Below are positions 49,779-59,449 of a DNA stretch of 64,000 nucleotides, piece by piece. The notes under the pieces are model-generated. The model had not been told where the DNA came from. It made no database searches and saw only the letters and a program-made list of their open reading frames with translations. A program made the position numbers and the translations under genes. Position 1 is the stretch's first letter, and each line of letters begins with the position of its first letter. The stretch comes from Caballeronia insecticola (GTDB lineage Bacteria > Pseudomonadota > Gammaproteobacteria > Burkholderiales > Burkholderiaceae), in the NCBI RefSeq assembly GCF_000402035.1, contig NC_021287.1, forward strand, positions 2,418,001-2,482,000, in the 5' to 3' direction.

Positions 49779-51146
49779 ATGTTTGAAAAAATTCTCATTG
49801 CGAACCGCGGCGAAATCGCGCTTCGCATCCAGCGCGCTTGCCGCGAGCTGGGCGTCAAGACCGTCGTGGTCTATTCGGAAGCCGACAAGGAAGCCAAGTA
49901 CGTCAAGCTCGCCGATGAAGCCGTCTGCATCGGACCGGCGCCGTCCAATCTCTCCTATCTGAACATGCCGGCGCTCATCAGCGCGGCCGAAGTCACCGAC
50001 GCCGAAGCCATCCACCCCGGCTACGGCTTCCTCTCCGAAAACGCGGACTTCGCCGAGCGCGTCGAGCAATCGGGTTTCACGTTCATCGGTCCGCGCCCTG
50101 AAACCATCCGCATGATGGGCGACAAGGTCACCGCCAAGCAGACGATGATCAAGACCGGCGTGCCGTGCGTGCCGGGTTCGGAAGGCGCGTTGCCGGAAGA
50201 TCCGAAAGAGATCGTGAAGATTGCGCGCGCGGTCGGCTATCCGGTCATCATTAAGGCGGCGGGCGGCGGCGGCGGGCGCGGCATGCGCGTGGTGCATACG
50301 GAAGCGGCGCTCGTCAACGCGGTCAACATGACGCGCGAGGAAGCGGGACGCGCCTTCGGCAACCCGCAGGTGTACATGGAGAAGTTTCTCGAGAATCCGC
50401 GCCACATCGAGATTCAGGTGCTGTCGGATTCGTTCCGCAACGCAATCTGGCTCGGCGAGCGCGACTGTTCGATGCAGCGCCGTCACCAGAAGGTGATCGA
50501 GGAAGCGCCGGCGCCGGGCATCGCGCGCCGGCTGATCGAGCGTATCGGCGACCGCTGCGCCGACGCATGCAAGAAGATGGGCTATCTCGGCGCGGGCACG
50601 TTCGAATTCCTGTACGAGAACAACGAGTTCTACTTCATCGAGATGAACACGCGCGTGCAGGTGGAGCATCCGGTGACGGAACTCATCACCGGCGTGGATA
50701 TCGTGCAGGAGCAGATCCGCATCGCTGCCGGCGAGAAGCTCGCGTTTCGCCAGAAGGACATCCAGTTCCGCGGCCACGCGATCGAATGCCGCGTCAACGC
50801 GGAAGATCCGTTCAAGTTCACGCCGTCGCCGGGACGCATCACGTCGTGGCATACGCCGGGCGGCCCCGGCATCCGCGTCGATTCGCACGCCTACAACGGC
50901 TATTTCGTCCCGCCGAACTACGATTCGATGATCGGCAAGCTCATCGCGTACGGCGCGACGCGCGAACAGGCGATCAACCGTATGCGCATCGCGCTGTCGG
51001 AGATGGTCGTGGAAGGCATCTCGACCAACATTCCGCTGCATCGCGAGTTGATGATCGACGCGAAGTTCGTCGAAGGCGGCACGAGCATTCACTATCTCGA
51101 GAACAAGCTGGCCGCGCGTCAGGCGGCCGTGGCGGAAGAGTCGTGA
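49779..51146 (+). CDS. accC: Biotin carboxylase subunit of acetyl-CoA carboxylase
   Basis: ATP-dependent carboxylation of the biotin on AccB. The 455-residue protein has the ATP-grasp layout: [20 protein letters not shown] at the start, [20 protein letters not shown], the glycine loop [38 protein letters not shown], and [20 protein letters not shown] with the catalytic Glu/Asn/Arg set. I chose the ATG at 49779, giving the typical [11 protein letters not shown] start; six extra in-frame residues from 49761 are unlike the family. It is followed by prmA 13 bases downstream. Confidence 0.98.
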   Translation: MFEKILIANRGEIALRIQRACRELGVKTVVVYSEADKEAKYVKLADEAVCIGPAPSNLSYLNMPALISAAEVTDAEAIHPGYGFLSENADFAERVEQSGFTFIGPRPETIRMMGDKVTAKQTMIKTGVPCVPGSEGALPEDPKEIVKIARAVGYPVIIKAAGGGGGRGMRVVHTEAALVNAVNMTREEAGRAFGNPQVYMEKFLENPRHIEIQVLSDSFRNAIWLGERDCSMQRRHQKVIEEAPAPGIARRLIERIGDRCADACKKMGYLGAGTFEFLYENNEFYFIEMNTRVQVEHPVTELITGVDIVQEQIRIAAGEKLAFRQKDIQFRGHAIECRVNAEDPFKFTPSPGRITSWHTPGGPGIRVDSHAYNGYFVPPNYDSMIGKLIAYGATREQAINRMRIALSEMVVEGISTNIPLHRELMIDAKFVEGGTSIHYLENKLAARQAAVAEES

Positions 51147-51159
51147 AAGGCGGACGAGC

Positions 51160-52062
51160 ATGAGCTACCGGGAACTGATCGCCGAGCTGGACCGCGAGCA
51201 CGCGGAGGCGCTGTCGGATGCGCTGCTTGAAGTGGGCGCGCTGTCGGTGTCCGTCGAAGATGCCGATGCCGATACGCCCGACGAGCAGCCGCTCTTCGGC
51301 GAACCGGGACTCGTGCCCGAGACGAGCGCGTGGAGGCGCTCGCGCGTCGTCGCACTGCTGGCCGAAGACGCCGAACCGGCTGTGCTGCTGGCGGCCGCCG
51401 CCAACGACATCGGTCTGAAAAAAACGCCAACGTTTACGGTGCGCAATGTCGAGGAACAGGACTGGGTGCGTCTGACGCAAGCTCAGTTCGAGCCGATTTC
51501 GATCGGCGAGCGCATCTGGGTCGTGCCGTCGTGGCACGACGCACCCGACCCCGACGCGCTCGTGCTCGAACTTGATCCGGGTCTCGCGTTCGGGACCGGC
51601 AGCCATCCGACCACGCGCCTGTGCATGGAATGGCTGGAACAGTCGGTCAAGCCGGGACAGTCGCTGCTCGACTACGGTTGCGGCTCCGGCATTCTCGCGA
51701 TCCTCGCGAAGAAGTGCGGCGCCGATCCGGTTTATGGCATCGACATCGATCCGCAGGCGGTCGAGTCCGCGCGTCAAAACAGCACGCGCAATCGCGCCGA
51801 CGTCACCTACGGATTGCCCGATGAATGTCCCGCCGGCGAGTTCGATATCGTCGTCGCGAATATTCTCTCGAATCCGCTCAAGCTGATGGCGTCGATGCTC
51901 GCCTCGAAGGTGAAGCCGGGCGGCAGGATCGCGCTTTCCGGCGTGCTCGCTCGGCAAGCCGAGGAAGTTGCGGCGGCTTATGCGAACTGGATCGACATCG
52001 GCGTCTGGCGCGAACACGAAGGCTGGGTCTGCCTTGCGGGAACGCGGCGCGAAAGTCATTAA
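51160..52062 (+). CDS. prmA: Ribosomal protein L11 methyltransferase
   Basis: SAM-dependent trimethylation of ribosomal protein L11. The 300-residue protein has an N-terminal substrate domain ([40 protein letters not shown]), [20 protein letters not shown] and the methyltransferase core [20 protein letters not shown] with [15 protein letters not shown] and [14 protein letters not shown], the usual PrmA pattern including the NxL motif. It lies 13 bases after accC and is followed after 50 bases by the DUF3426 gene; both neighbours are typical of Burkholderiales. Confidence 0.97.
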   Translation: MSYRELIAELDREHAEALSDALLEVGALSVSVEDADADTPDEQPLFGEPGLVPETSAWRRSRVVALLAEDAEPAVLLAAAANDIGLKKTPTFTVRNVEEQDWVRLTQAQFEPISIGERIWVVPSWHDAPDPDALVLELDPGLAFGTGSHPTTRLCMEWLEQSVKPGQSLLDYGCGSGILAILAKKCGADPVYGIDIDPQAVESARQNSTRNRADVTYGLPDECPAGEFDIVVANILSNPLKLMASMLASKVKPGGRIALSGVLARQAEEVAAAYANWIDIGVWREHEGWVCLAGTRRESH

Positions 52063-52112
52063 AATAGCGCCATCGTCCACAAACCGGCCTTCGGGCCATC
52101 GGCACTTCTCAT

Positions 52113-53465
52113 ATGGCGCTGGCCACCCGCTGCCCTCACTGCGAAACCGTCTTCAAGCTCGACCCGCACCTGCTCGCGCCGCATGACGGCCGCGTGCGCT
52201 GCGGGCATTGCCAGGAAGTCTTCGACGCCGCGCATCATCGCTTCGAATTGCCCGAGGACACGGTCGCGCCGGGCGAGGCGCAGCATGCCGCCATCATCGA
52301 CGACGAAGCGGCCGTCGGTCCATCGACACATGCTTCCGCTTCCGCTGCCGCCGACGCGCCCGATGCGCGTTCGCTGACGCCGCGCACGCTCGATCTCGGC
52401 ACGAAGCAGGCCGAGGTGCCACCCTCGCCTCTTGCGCCGCCGCCTGTCGAGGCTCACCCCGACGACGACTCCGACCGGACCGTCTACGCCGGCGCACCCA
52501 CCGCGCCTGCTTTCGCGGGTGCCTCCACGCACGCGCACGCAAGCCCGCCGCGCACGGAGACCGCGCCTCCCGCGCAGGCCGCGGCGGCGAACGAGCCGTC
52601 CGCCGAGCCAGCGGAACCGGCGCGTGTGAAGCAGTTCATTCGCGTGGGCACGCCGCCGTCCAATCTGCCGACGCATGCGCAGTCGCGCGCGGATGTTCCG
52701 CCCGTCGAGCCGCCCGCGCCGCCTGCGTCCTTCGATCCGCTCACCGATCGTGCCGAGCCGTTCATCGGCCCGGTGCACACGCCGCACGACACGACACCCG
52801 AGGCGCCCGCCGCGCGCCCCGCGCCTGCGCCCGAACCCGCCGCCGCGTCCGCGTGGCGCGACGACGCCGAGCCCGGCTTCGGCGGCCGGCCGCCCGGCGG
52901 CGCGCATCCGGCCAGCGCCAACGAAGCGTTTCCGGTCACGCGCGAAACGCGCGCGTCCGCGCCGGTAGCGGCGGCCAAAGGCGGGAGCCGGGGCAAGCGT
53001 ATCACGGGGATCATCGTCGCGGTGTTGCTGGCGCTGCTGCTCGTCGTACAGCTCGCCTGGTGGCAGCGCGAAACGGTGATGGTCTACGTTCCCGGCTCGC
53101 AGGCCCTCTATACACAAGCGTGCGACGCGCTCGGCTGCACGATCTCGCCGCCGCGCGCCATCGACGGACTGCAGATCGAAAGCTCCGGCCTGCGCCAGGT
53201 CGACGGTCCGCACAAGCTCGAACTGAAGCTGTCGCTGCGCAATCGCCTGGATGTGGCACTCGCCTATCCCGCGCTCGAACTCACGCTGCTCGACGACAAG
53301 AACAATGTCGCGATTCGCCGGGTGCTTTGGCCGCAGGATTACGCGCGACCGGGTACGATATTCGCCATCGGCCTTCCGCCGCAAAGCGCGCAACCGGTTG
53401 TCGTCCGGCTCGATACGGGCGATACGGTCGCCGCGAACTACCGGGTTCAGGTCTTCTACCCATGA
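52113..53465 (+). CDS. Zinc-ribbon DUF3426 membrane protein
   Basis: 450 residues; function unknown. An N-terminal MJ0042-type zinc ribbon (CPHCETVFKLDPHL and RCGHCQEVF, four cysteines at residues 8-33) is followed by ~240 residues of Pro/Ala-rich low-complexity sequence. One membrane helix comes next (ITGIIVAVLLALLLVVQLAW, about residues 296-315), then a C-terminal DUF3426 domain of roughly 130 residues with CDALGCTISPPRAIDGLQIE. The layout puts the ribbon in the cytoplasm and DUF3426 in the periplasm. The gene follows prmA in many betaproteobacteria. Confidence 0.9.
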   Translation: MALATRCPHCETVFKLDPHLLAPHDGRVRCGHCQEVFDAAHHRFELPEDTVAPGEAQHAAIIDDEAAVGPSTHASASAAADAPDARSLTPRTLDLGTKQAEVPPSPLAPPPVEAHPDDDSDRTVYAGAPTAPAFAGASTHAHASPPRTETAPPAQAAAANEPSAEPAEPARVKQFIRVGTPPSNLPTHAQSRADVPPVEPPAPPASFDPLTDRAEPFIGPVHTPHDTTPEAPAARPAPAPEPAAASAWRDDAEPGFGGRPPGGAHPASANEAFPVTRETRASAPVAAAKGGSRGKRITGIIVAVLLALLLVVQLAWWQRETVMVYVPGSQALYTQACDALGCTISPPRAIDGLQIESSGLRQVDGPHKLELKLSLRNRLDVALAYPALELTLLDDKNNVAIRRVLWPQDYARPGTIFAIGLPPQSAQPVVVRLDTGDTVAANYRVQVFYP

Positions 53466-53583
53466 TCGCGGACGGGCACGCGAACTACGCCCGTGCCCTG
53501 TTCCATACGACGCGCGTCACGGCCCTCGCGGCCCGGTCACGCGCGATATTCCCGTCAGCATCTGACACTCTCTGGAGCGCAAC

Positions 53584-54084
53584 ATGAGTCAAGTTACCCT
53601 CGGCGGCAATCCCATCGACGTAAGCGGCACGTTCCCGGCCAAGGGCCAGCAGGCGCCCGAGTTCTCGCTCGTCGGCACGGATCTCGGCGACGTCAAGCTC
53701 GCGGGTTTCGCCGGCAAGCGCAAGGTGCTGAACATCGTGCCGAGCCTCGACACGCCGACCTGCGCCACTTCCACTCGCAAGTTCAACGAAGCCGCGGCCA
53801 AGCTCGACAACACCGTGGTCGTGGTGGTCTCGGGCGATCTGCCGTTCGCGGCGAAGCGCTTCTGCACGACCGAAGGCATCGAAAACGTGGTTACGGCTTC
53901 GACCTTCCGCGGCCACGAGTTCGCGCAGGCTTATGGCGTCGACGTGACGAGCGGTCCGCTCAAGGGCCTGACGGCGCGTGCGGTCGTCGTGCTCGACGAG
54001 AACAACAAGGTGCTGCACTCGGAACTCGTTCCGGAAATCAAGGAAGAACCGAATTACGATGCAGCGCTCGCCGCGCTGAAGTAA
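53584..54084 (+). CDS. tpx: Thiol peroxidase
   Basis: Atypical two-Cys peroxiredoxin that reduces lipid and hydrogen peroxides. The 166-residue protein has the peroxidatic Cys60 in [15 protein letters not shown] and the resolving Cys94 in [14 protein letters not shown], spaced as in E. coli Tpx, and starts [20 protein letters not shown] as expected. CTCTGGAGC upstream may serve as its ribosome-binding site. A strong terminator follows, so it is likely to be transcribed alone or as the end of the preceding unit. Confidence 0.97.
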   Translation: MSQVTLGGNPIDVSGTFPAKGQQAPEFSLVGTDLGDVKLAGFAGKRKVLNIVPSLDTPTCATSTRKFNEAAAKLDNTVVVVVSGDLPFAAKRFCTTEGIENVVTASTFRGHEFAQAYGVDVTSGPLKGLTARAVVVLDENNKVLHSELVPEIKEEPNYDAALAALK

Positions 54085-54113
54085 GGCAGTTCGGGCCGCG
54101 CGGTCTGCGGCCC

Positions 54114-54177
54114 GCATACGAGGCGCGTTGCAACGCTGGGCCGTCGCGCCGCGCCTCGTATGCGCTTTCCCTTTTTT
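54114..54177 (+). terminator. Terminator of tpx
   Basis: A perfect 14-bp stem (54114-54127 and 54150-54163) with a 22-base loop, followed by a T-rich tract ending in TTTTTT. Confidence 0.75.
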
Positions 54178-54206
54178 GCCGGCTCCTAACGATAAGGACG
54201 TTCGCC

Positions 54207-55145
54207 TTGGCTACGCTCATCTGCGGCTCGCTCGCCTACGACAACATCATGACTTTCCAGGGCCGCTTCGGCGACCACATCCTGCCGGACCAGGTGCACA
54301 TGCTGAACATCAGCTTCCTGGTCCCGACGATGCGGCGCAACTTCGGCGGCTGCGCGGGCAACATCGCCTACGCGCTGAAGCTGCTCGGCGGCGACGCGAA
54401 GATCATGGCCACGCTCGGCGAGGCGGACGCGCAGCTCTACATCGACCGGCTCGACGCGCTCGGTTTGTCGAAGGAATACGTGCGCGTGCTGCCCGACCAG
54501 CACTCGGCGCAATGCTTCATCACCACCGATCTCGCGAACAATCAGATCACGGCGTTTCACCCCGGCGCGATGATGGACTCGCACCTGAACCGCGCCGACG
54601 AAGCGCGCGGTATCACGCTCGGCATCGTTGCACCGGATGGCGCCCAGGGCATGCGCGAGCACGCCGACGGCTTCGCGCGGGCGGGCGTGCCGTTCGTGTT
54701 CGATCCGGGTCAGGGACTGCCGATTCTGGAGAATGTAGAGCTTCGTCGCATGATTGAACTTGCCACTTACGTGGCGGTCAACGATTACGAAGCCAAGTTA
54801 TTGAGCAACAAGACCGGATGGTCGATCGAAGACATCATGAGCCGCGTAAAGGCTCTCGTGATTACGCGCGGGGAGCACGGCGCACAGATCTATCATGAAG
54901 ACGGCGTGCTGGAAGTGCCGGCGGTTCAGGCGCGGCAGGTGGTCGACCCCACCGGTTGCGGCGACGCATTCCGCGGCGGCCTCCTTTACGGCATCGAAAA
55001 CGAGCTTGGCTGGGAAAAGACGGGGCGTCTCGCGAGCCTGATGGGCGCATTGAAGATCGAACATCAGGGGCCGCAAACCTACGCGCCGACGCGCGCCGAC
55101 ATTGAAGAGCGTTACCAGCAGGCATTTGGAAGCAGCCTGTCGTGA
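54207..55145 (+). CDS. PfkB-family kinase (adenosine kinase-like)
   Basis: Sugar or nucleoside kinase of the ribokinase fold. The 312-residue protein reads LATLICGSLAYDNIMTFQGR at the start, GGCAGNIAYALKLLGGDAKI, and a C-terminal signature VVDPTGCGDAFRGGLLYGIE with the catalytic Asp and anion-hole glycines. An uncommon TTG start at 54207 is chosen because AAGGA lies 8 bases upstream and the family begins here; the next ATG would remove the first strand. These proteins are usually called adenosine kinase or carbohydrate kinase; the substrate is not fixed by sequence. Confidence 0.9.
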   Translation: MATLICGSLAYDNIMTFQGRFGDHILPDQVHMLNISFLVPTMRRNFGGCAGNIAYALKLLGGDAKIMATLGEADAQLYIDRLDALGLSKEYVRVLPDQHSAQCFITTDLANNQITAFHPGAMMDSHLNRADEARGITLGIVAPDGAQGMREHADGFARAGVPFVFDPGQGLPILENVELRRMIELATYVAVNDYEAKLLSNKTGWSIEDIMSRVKALVITRGEHGAQIYHEDGVLEVPAVQARQVVDPTGCGDAFRGGLLYGIENELGWEKTGRLASLMGALKIEHQGPQTYAPTRADIEERYQQAFGSSLS

Positions 55146-55163
55146 TTGATTTGGAGTCTGAGT

Positions 55164-55643
55164 ATGAAAACGGTTAGTCGTATCGTGCTGGCAGCGGCGC
55201 TCGTCGGTTCAGTGGCGATGACAGGCTGTGCCTACAACAGCAGTTCGCCCGACGTCTACACGGCGTCACAGGCGCAGCGCGAGGAAACGGTCCGCATGGC
55301 CACGGTCGAAAGCGTGCGTGGCGTGAAGATCAGTTCGAACAATGGTCAGCCGACCGGCCTCGGCGCCATCGGCGGCGGCGCGCTGGGCGGCGTTGCGGCG
55401 GCAAGCGCGATCGGCGGCGGTAACGGTTCGATCATCGCGGGCATCATCGGCGGCCTGGCGGGCGCGGTCGCGGGCAACGCGGTCGAGAACAATGTCTCGA
55501 CGAAGAACGGGCTGGAAATCACCGTGCGTCTCGACAACGGCGATCTCCGCGCGATCACGCAAACCGCCAACGGCGAAGTGTTCCAGGCGGGCGAGCGCGT
55601 GCGTCTGCTGTCGAGCGGCGGCGTGACGCGCGTCACGCACTGA
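55164..55643 (+). CDS. Glycine-zipper outer-membrane lipoprotein (SlyB/Pcp-like)
   Basis: 159 residues with a lipoprotein signal (IVLAAALVGSVAMTGCAYNS; lipobox MTGC), a short polar stretch and a Gly/Ala-rich 2TM glycine zipper (LGAIGGGALGGVAAASAIGG, IIAGIIGGLAGAVAGNAVEN), ending in a beta-rich tail (LEITVRLDNGDLRAITQTAN). This is the SlyB/Pcp-type pattern; such proteins support envelope integrity. The ATG at 55164 gives the clean signal. It starts 18 bases after the kinase stop, and a good terminator follows. Confidence 0.9.
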   Translation: MKTVSRIVLAAALVGSVAMTGCAYNSSSPDVYTASQAQREETVRMATVESVRGVKISSNNGQPTGLGAIGGGALGGVAAASAIGGGNGSIIAGIIGGLAGAVAGNAVENNVSTKNGLEITVRLDNGDLRAITQTANGEVFQAGERVRLLSSGGVTRVTH

Positions 55644-55699
55644 GGCATTCAGCGGAAGAATAGGCGTGGCGTCGCAAGGCGCACGTCTGTTCCGACACG

Positions 55700-55737
55700 A
55701 AGCGCATGCATCGAAAGATGCATGCGCTTTTTCTTTG
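55700..55737 (+). terminator. Terminator of the glycine-zipper lipoprotein gene
   Basis: A perfect 13-bp stem (55700-55712 and 55717-55729) with a GAAA loop, followed by TTTCTTTG. Confidence 0.85.
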
Positions 55738-55792
55738 CGCGCTCGCACCGACAGTCGATGCGCGCACGCATGAAATTCGTTCGCCGAAACGA

Positions 55793-55826
55793 AAAACCCG
55801 CCGTCGGGTTGCCCTGGCGGCGGGTT
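55793..55826 (-). terminator. Terminator of the histone H1-like gene
   Basis: On the minus strand AACCCGCC pairs with GGCGGGTT across a 16-base inner segment, followed by TTTCGTTTC. Located about 70 bases after the gene. Confidence 0.65.
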
Positions 55827-55895
55827 CAGGCCGGGTAGCCTTACCCGGACTTAAGACACAACACGTTGTGCCCGATGGTTGCTTACCGCGAGAAC

Positions 55896-56603
55896 TTACG
55901 GACGGCTGCCCGTCGGGAACGGCCATGCCGCTGCCGGGTTCAACGCCGTCTTGACCGCAGCAGCCGGTGCCGGAGCGGGCGCCGATACGGTCGTTGCCGT
56001 CGTTGCAGCTGCCGTGGTCTTCTTTGCAGCAGCGGCCTTCTTGGCCGGAGCCTTCTTCGCGGGGGCCTTCTTCGCAACAGGCGCAGGCGCTACAGCAGCA
56101 GGCGCAGCGGCTGCGGGTTGCGCAGCAGCCTTTTTCGCGGGTGCCTTCTTCGCAGGGGCCTTTTTCGCAGGCGCTTTCTTGGCAGCAGCCTTCTTCGCTG
56201 CGGCCTTCTTCGCAGGCGCCTTCTTCGCGGCAGCCTTCTTAGCAGGCGCCTTCTTGGCAGCGGCCTTCTTCGCAGGCGCCTTCTTGGCTGCAACCTTCTT
56301 CGTCGCTACCTTCTTGGCGGCGACTTTCTTCGCTGCAGCCTTCTTCGCCGGCGCCTTCTTGGCCGCGACCTTCTTCGCTGCAACCTTCTTCGCCGCTACT
56401 TTCTTCGTTGCGACTTTCTTGGTTGCGACTTTCTTCGCTGCGGCCTTCTTCGCCGGCGCCTTCTTGGCCGCGACCTTCTTAGCCGCAACCTTCTTCACAG
56501 CAACCTTCTTCGCTGCGACCTTCTTTGCCGGAGCGGCCTTCTTGGCGGTAACTTTCTTCGCTGCAGCCTTTTTCGCTGCGGGTTTTTTCTTGGCAACTGC
56601 CAT
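55896..56603 (-). CDS. Histone H1-like Lys/Ala-repeat DNA-binding protein
   Basis: 235-residue, extremely basic low-complexity protein made almost wholly of KKVAA-, KKAPA- and KKAAA-type pentapeptides, with a less basic Ala/Pro/Thr tail at the C-terminus ending WPFPTGSRP. It resembles eukaryotic H1 C-terminal tails and the bacterial HctB, AlgP and BpH1-like proteins and should bind DNA non-specifically. The repeat number is likely to vary between strains. The antisense frame gives a long Phe/Ala-rich ORF that is a mirror artefact. It follows nrdB on the same strand with a 460-base gap and is probably transcribed on its own. Confidence 0.9.
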   Translation of the reverse strand: MAVAKKKPAAKKAAAKKVTAKKAAPAKKVAAKKVAVKKVAAKKVAAKKAPAKKAAAKKVATKKVATKKVAAKKVAAKKVAAKKAPAKKAAAKKVAAKKVATKKVAAKKAPAKKAAAKKAPAKKAAAKKAPAKKAAAKKAAAKKAPAKKAPAKKAPAKKAAAQPAAAAPAAVAPAPVAKKAPAKKAPAKKAAAAKKTTAAATTATTVSAPAPAPAAAVKTALNPAAAWPFPTGSRP

Positions 56604-57065
56604 GGTTTTTCTCCTTCAGGTTTTCAGATGAGAGTCAGTTCAAACTACACCCTTCGTCAAAACCCGCTTCCCACGCGTCGCTTCTCAGGGCGCACGCTAC
56701 GAAGCGGATTATTCATCGGCGTACGCTGATCCCACCTGCTTACGCTAATGAATACGGCAAGGCGCGCCGTGCCCCGAGGCACCGCGCGCCAAATAGAGTC
56801 GGTACCGCGCGTTCGCGGCACCGGCCATCGCTTGATCGAGCCAGCGAGCTTGTCGCCGGCATTTTCCGGGGGGAAGTTTGCCCATCCCATTGAAGGGATC
56901 GCAAAACGCCTGTCTTCGATTCGGGCCACTCGGCCCGCCAAGTCAGTAGGCGCACTTTGCATCAGGCGACCGTTCTCCTAAACCTTGTCGATCAGGCGCG
57001 CGTGAGCGACACGCAGCTGCCCGACCGTTCCATCGATTTCGTCTGCAACACGTCCTGGATTTTTA
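56604..57065. other. Gap between nrdB and the histone H1-like gene
   Basis: About 460 bases with no recognised gene. A GC-rich imperfect hairpin lies near 56800-56824. The rest presumably holds the H1-like gene promoter and leader; no clear -35/-10 pair is seen. Several short frames (up to about 100 codons) lack family similarity. Confidence 0.45.
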
Positions 57066-58313
57066 TTATTCCCAGGTCAGCGCGCCGCCGGTTTGATACT
57101 CAATCACGCGTGTCTCGAAGAAGTTGCGTTCCTTCTTCAAGTCGATCATTTCGCTCATCCACGGGAACGGGTTTTCCTCGTTCGGGAAGAGCGGGTCGAG
57201 GCCGATCTGCTGGCAACGACGGTTGCAGATGAAGCGCAAGTAGCTCTTGAACATCGACGCATTCAGGCCGAGCACCCCGCGCGGCATGGTGTCTTCAGCG
57301 TAGCGATATTCAAGCTCCACTGCCTCCTTGAAGAGCTCGCGGATCTCAGCCTTGAATTCGGCGGTCCACAGTTGCGGCTCTTCCAGCTTGATCTGGTTGA
57401 TGAGGTCGATGCCGAAGTTGCAGTGCATCGACTCGTCGCGGAGGATGTACTGATACTGCTCCGCCGCGCCCGTCATCTTGTTCTGGCGGCCCAGCGCCAG
57501 AATTTGCGTGAAGCCCACATAGAAGAACAGCCCTTCCATGATGCAGGCGAACACGATCAACGACTTTAGCAATTTCTGGTCCGCTTCCAGCGTGCCGGTC
57601 GTGAAGGCCGGGTCGGTCAGCGTCTGGATGAACGGGATGAGGAACTCATCCTTGTCGCGGATCGACTTGACCTCGTGGTACGCATTGAAGATCTCGCCCT
57701 CGTCGAAGCCCAGCGATTCAACGATGTACTGGTACGCATGCGTGTGGATCGCCTCTTCGAAGGCCTGGCGCAGCAGGAACTGGCGGCACTCCGGAGCGGT
57801 GATGTGACGATACGTGCCGAGCACGATGTTGTTCGCGGCGAGCGAGTCGGCGGTGACGAAGAAGCCGAGATTGCGCTTGACGATGCGGCGCTCGTCCTCG
57901 GTCAGACCGTTCGGGTCTTTCCACAGGGCGATGTCGCGCGACATGTTCACTTCCTGCGGCATCCAGTGATTCGCGCAGCCGGCGAGGTACTTCTCCCACG
58001 CCCACTTGTACTTGAACGGGACCAGCTGATTGACGTCGGTCTTGCCGTTGATGATGCGCTTGTCCGCGACGTTGACGCGCGCTTCGCTCGACGCGGCGAT
58101 GACGCCGGCCGAAGGATTCGCGGCGGCGGGCGGAACGAAGCCATCGGAGAAGATGTTGTTCGCGGCTGCGACTTGATGGGCAGCTTGATGAGCGTGTGCA
58201 GCTTGCGCCGCACCCTGCGTACCGAAAGTCGTGCCTTGAGCGTTACGCAACGTGTTCTGTTGCGGAGCGCTCGAGGGAGCTACGGCAGTGGTCTCGTCAT
58301 CCCAGTTGAGCAT
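57066..58313 (-). CDS. nrdB: Ribonucleotide reductase class Ia, beta subunit
   Basis: Houses the di-iron tyrosyl radical that starts ribonucleotide reduction. The 415-residue protein has a ~75-residue Ala/Gln-rich N-terminal extension, then the R2 core: [20 protein letters not shown] (iron ligands), [15 protein letters not shown], and [20 protein letters not shown] (Glu and His iron ligands). It ends GGALTWE, unlike the usual longer acidic tail. The partner gene nrdA is 2.6 kb upstream on the same strand, separated by a DUF3820 gene and an oppositely oriented MFS gene. Confidence 0.96.
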   Translation of the reverse strand: MLNWDDETTAVAPSSAPQQNTLRNAQGTTFGTQGAAQAAHAHQAAHQVAAANNIFSDGFVPPAAANPSAGVIAASSEARVNVADKRIINGKTDVNQLVPFKYKWAWEKYLAGCANHWMPQEVNMSRDIALWKDPNGLTEDERRIVKRNLGFFVTADSLAANNIVLGTYRHITAPECRQFLLRQAFEEAIHTHAYQYIVESLGFDEGEIFNAYHEVKSIRDKDEFLIPFIQTLTDPAFTTGTLEADQKLLKSLIVFACIMEGLFFYVGFTQILALGRQNKMTGAAEQYQYILRDESMHCNFGIDLINQIKLEEPQLWTAEFKAEIRELFKEAVELEYRYAEDTMPRGVLGLNASMFKSYLRFICNRRCQQIGLDPLFPNEENPFPWMSEMIDLKKERNFFETRVIEYQTGGALTWE

Positions 58314-58350
58314 AAATTCTCACCATCAATTTAGATCGGTTTGTACCATC

Positions 58351-58385
58351 TTTTCATGAGCGATAAAAGAGTTTGCTCATGAAAA
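58351..58385. promoter_or_regulatory. 11-bp inverted repeat in the nrdB leader
   Basis: TTTTCATGAGC (58351-58361) and GCTCATGAAAA (58375-58385) pair perfectly around a 13-base loop, 38 bases upstream of the nrdB start. It could be an operator or a 5'-leader hairpin. Confidence 0.4.
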
Positions 58386-59016
58386 TTCTCGTTTTCTTGC
58401 GATTTAGATTCGACGTTGCTACCTGCATACAACACTTGGCTCATCGCTTCGTGTTCGAAGCCTGAAGCGACATGCATGGAAACGTGTGTGAAGCGGTCCT
58501 CATCGAGTGACTTCGAAGGCTTCGCGATGTGCTTCGATCGCGCTTCGAATGTTCTCGGATTACGCTGCGGGCAAATTTCATCGATGCCCTGAAACCCTTG
58601 CCGCACAAGGCTTCGCGGCCGACGTGCGTGATGCGGATGAAGCCGTGAAGCGAAGCCGCGAAGTGACGCGATGCGAAAGCGGTCTGCTTCGCGGCGAAGA
58701 TCGCGCCGATGTTGCGCGCTCGATCTTCGATGTCTCGAAGCGTGACTTGCTTCGTCTGTCGATCGATGTCTCTCGACGACACGCGATGCGATGCAAAACA
58801 TGTGTCGCGATGCGCTCAACTCACGTTCGACTCACGTTCGACTCACGCAACGATTTGCAACCTTCGCTCACGCTCTTCGACTGCATTCGATGCGTGTGGT
58901 CCGGCGCGCTTTGCATCGCTCGAAACATGCGCTCGCGGAGTCTGCAACCGAACGTTGCAAGCTGCTGCGTGCTTCGAATTCGTTGCCGAAGTTTAGCATT
59001 CGACGCTCCATATTTC

Positions 59017-59062
59017 CACAATATATAGTGCTTGCAATTCTTCTCGACACAACCTATAGCGC
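59017..59062. promoter_or_regulatory. Pair of NrdR-like boxes
   Basis: CACAATATATAGTG (core of 59017-59032) matches the NrdR consensus ACACWATATATWGTGT at 14 of 16 positions; ACACAACCTATAGCGC (59047-59062) matches at 12. They start 30 bases apart, near three helical turns, as paired NrdR boxes usually do. They probably regulate nrdB transcription. Confidence 0.65.
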
Positions 59063-59106
59063 GCGAACACAACACCCGATCTCACCGCAAAACACCGGCG
59101 CGAGCC

Positions 59107-59319
59107 TCAGCGCCCTCGCAGCGGATCGAGCAGCGAGCGCAGGTTGTTGTGGTCGATCTCATGCATCAGCGCAAGCAGCGCGCCGAGCTTGCCTGGAGGA
59201 AAACCCTCACGCGCGAACCACGCGAGATAGTGACCGGGCAGATCGGCGATGAGCCGGTCCTTGTACTTGCCGTAGGGCATCGTCTGCGTGACAAGACGTT
59301 GCAGATCTTGCGGGTCCAT
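59107..59319 (-). CDS. DUF3820-family small protein
   Basis: 70 residues; function unknown. The pattern TMPYGKYKDRLIADLPGHYL followed by AWFAREGFPPGKLGALLALM is typical of the DUF3820 family, small proteins sometimes found near exonuclease or DNA-metabolism genes. I chose the ATG at 59319 (MDPQDLQRLVTQTMPYGKYK); 14 upstream in-frame residues are unlike the family. It is divergent from the MFS gene and ends next to the NrdR boxes. Confidence 0.85.
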   Translation of the reverse strand: MDPQDLQRLVTQTMPYGKYKDRLIADLPGHYLAWFAREGFPPGKLGALLALMHEIDHNNLRSLLDPLRGR

Positions 59320-59449
59320 CGCTTCCTCACTCTCTCGCTCGTCGTTCAATGTTCTTCGCACCGCACTGCATGCCGCAAACCTTCAGCGATTGCTCCATAT
59401 CGGTGCCATAATCGCCGCTCTTGCCGCCAAGAGTCGATCGCGAATCACC

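Larger units (their letters stand above)
58314..59106. other. Long repetitive upstream region of nrdB
   Basis: About 790 bases without a convincing gene. Roughly 58440-58990 is filled with short degenerate words (GCTTCG, CGAAGC, CGATGC) and an 11-bp tandem repeat around 58822-58848 (TCACGTTCGAC). NrdR-like boxes lie at 59017-59032 and 59047-59062. Open frames here (up to 173 codons) look like composition artefacts. Confidence 0.6.

Noticed and set aside
53493-54206. N-terminal extension of the PfkB kinase frame across tpx
   Set aside because: It is a shadow of tpx; the kinase family begins at the TTG at 54207 with a ribosome-binding site.
55879-56631. 250-codon plus-strand frame resembling a Phe/Ala-rich membrane protein
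   Set aside because: It is the reverse of the Lys/Ala pentapeptide gene; AAG/GCC codons read as Phe/Ala from the other strand.
58507-59028. Frames of up to 173 codons in the nrdB upstream region
   Set aside because: Cys/Ser/Arg-rich products from a low-complexity stretch, no start signals; read as composition artefacts.
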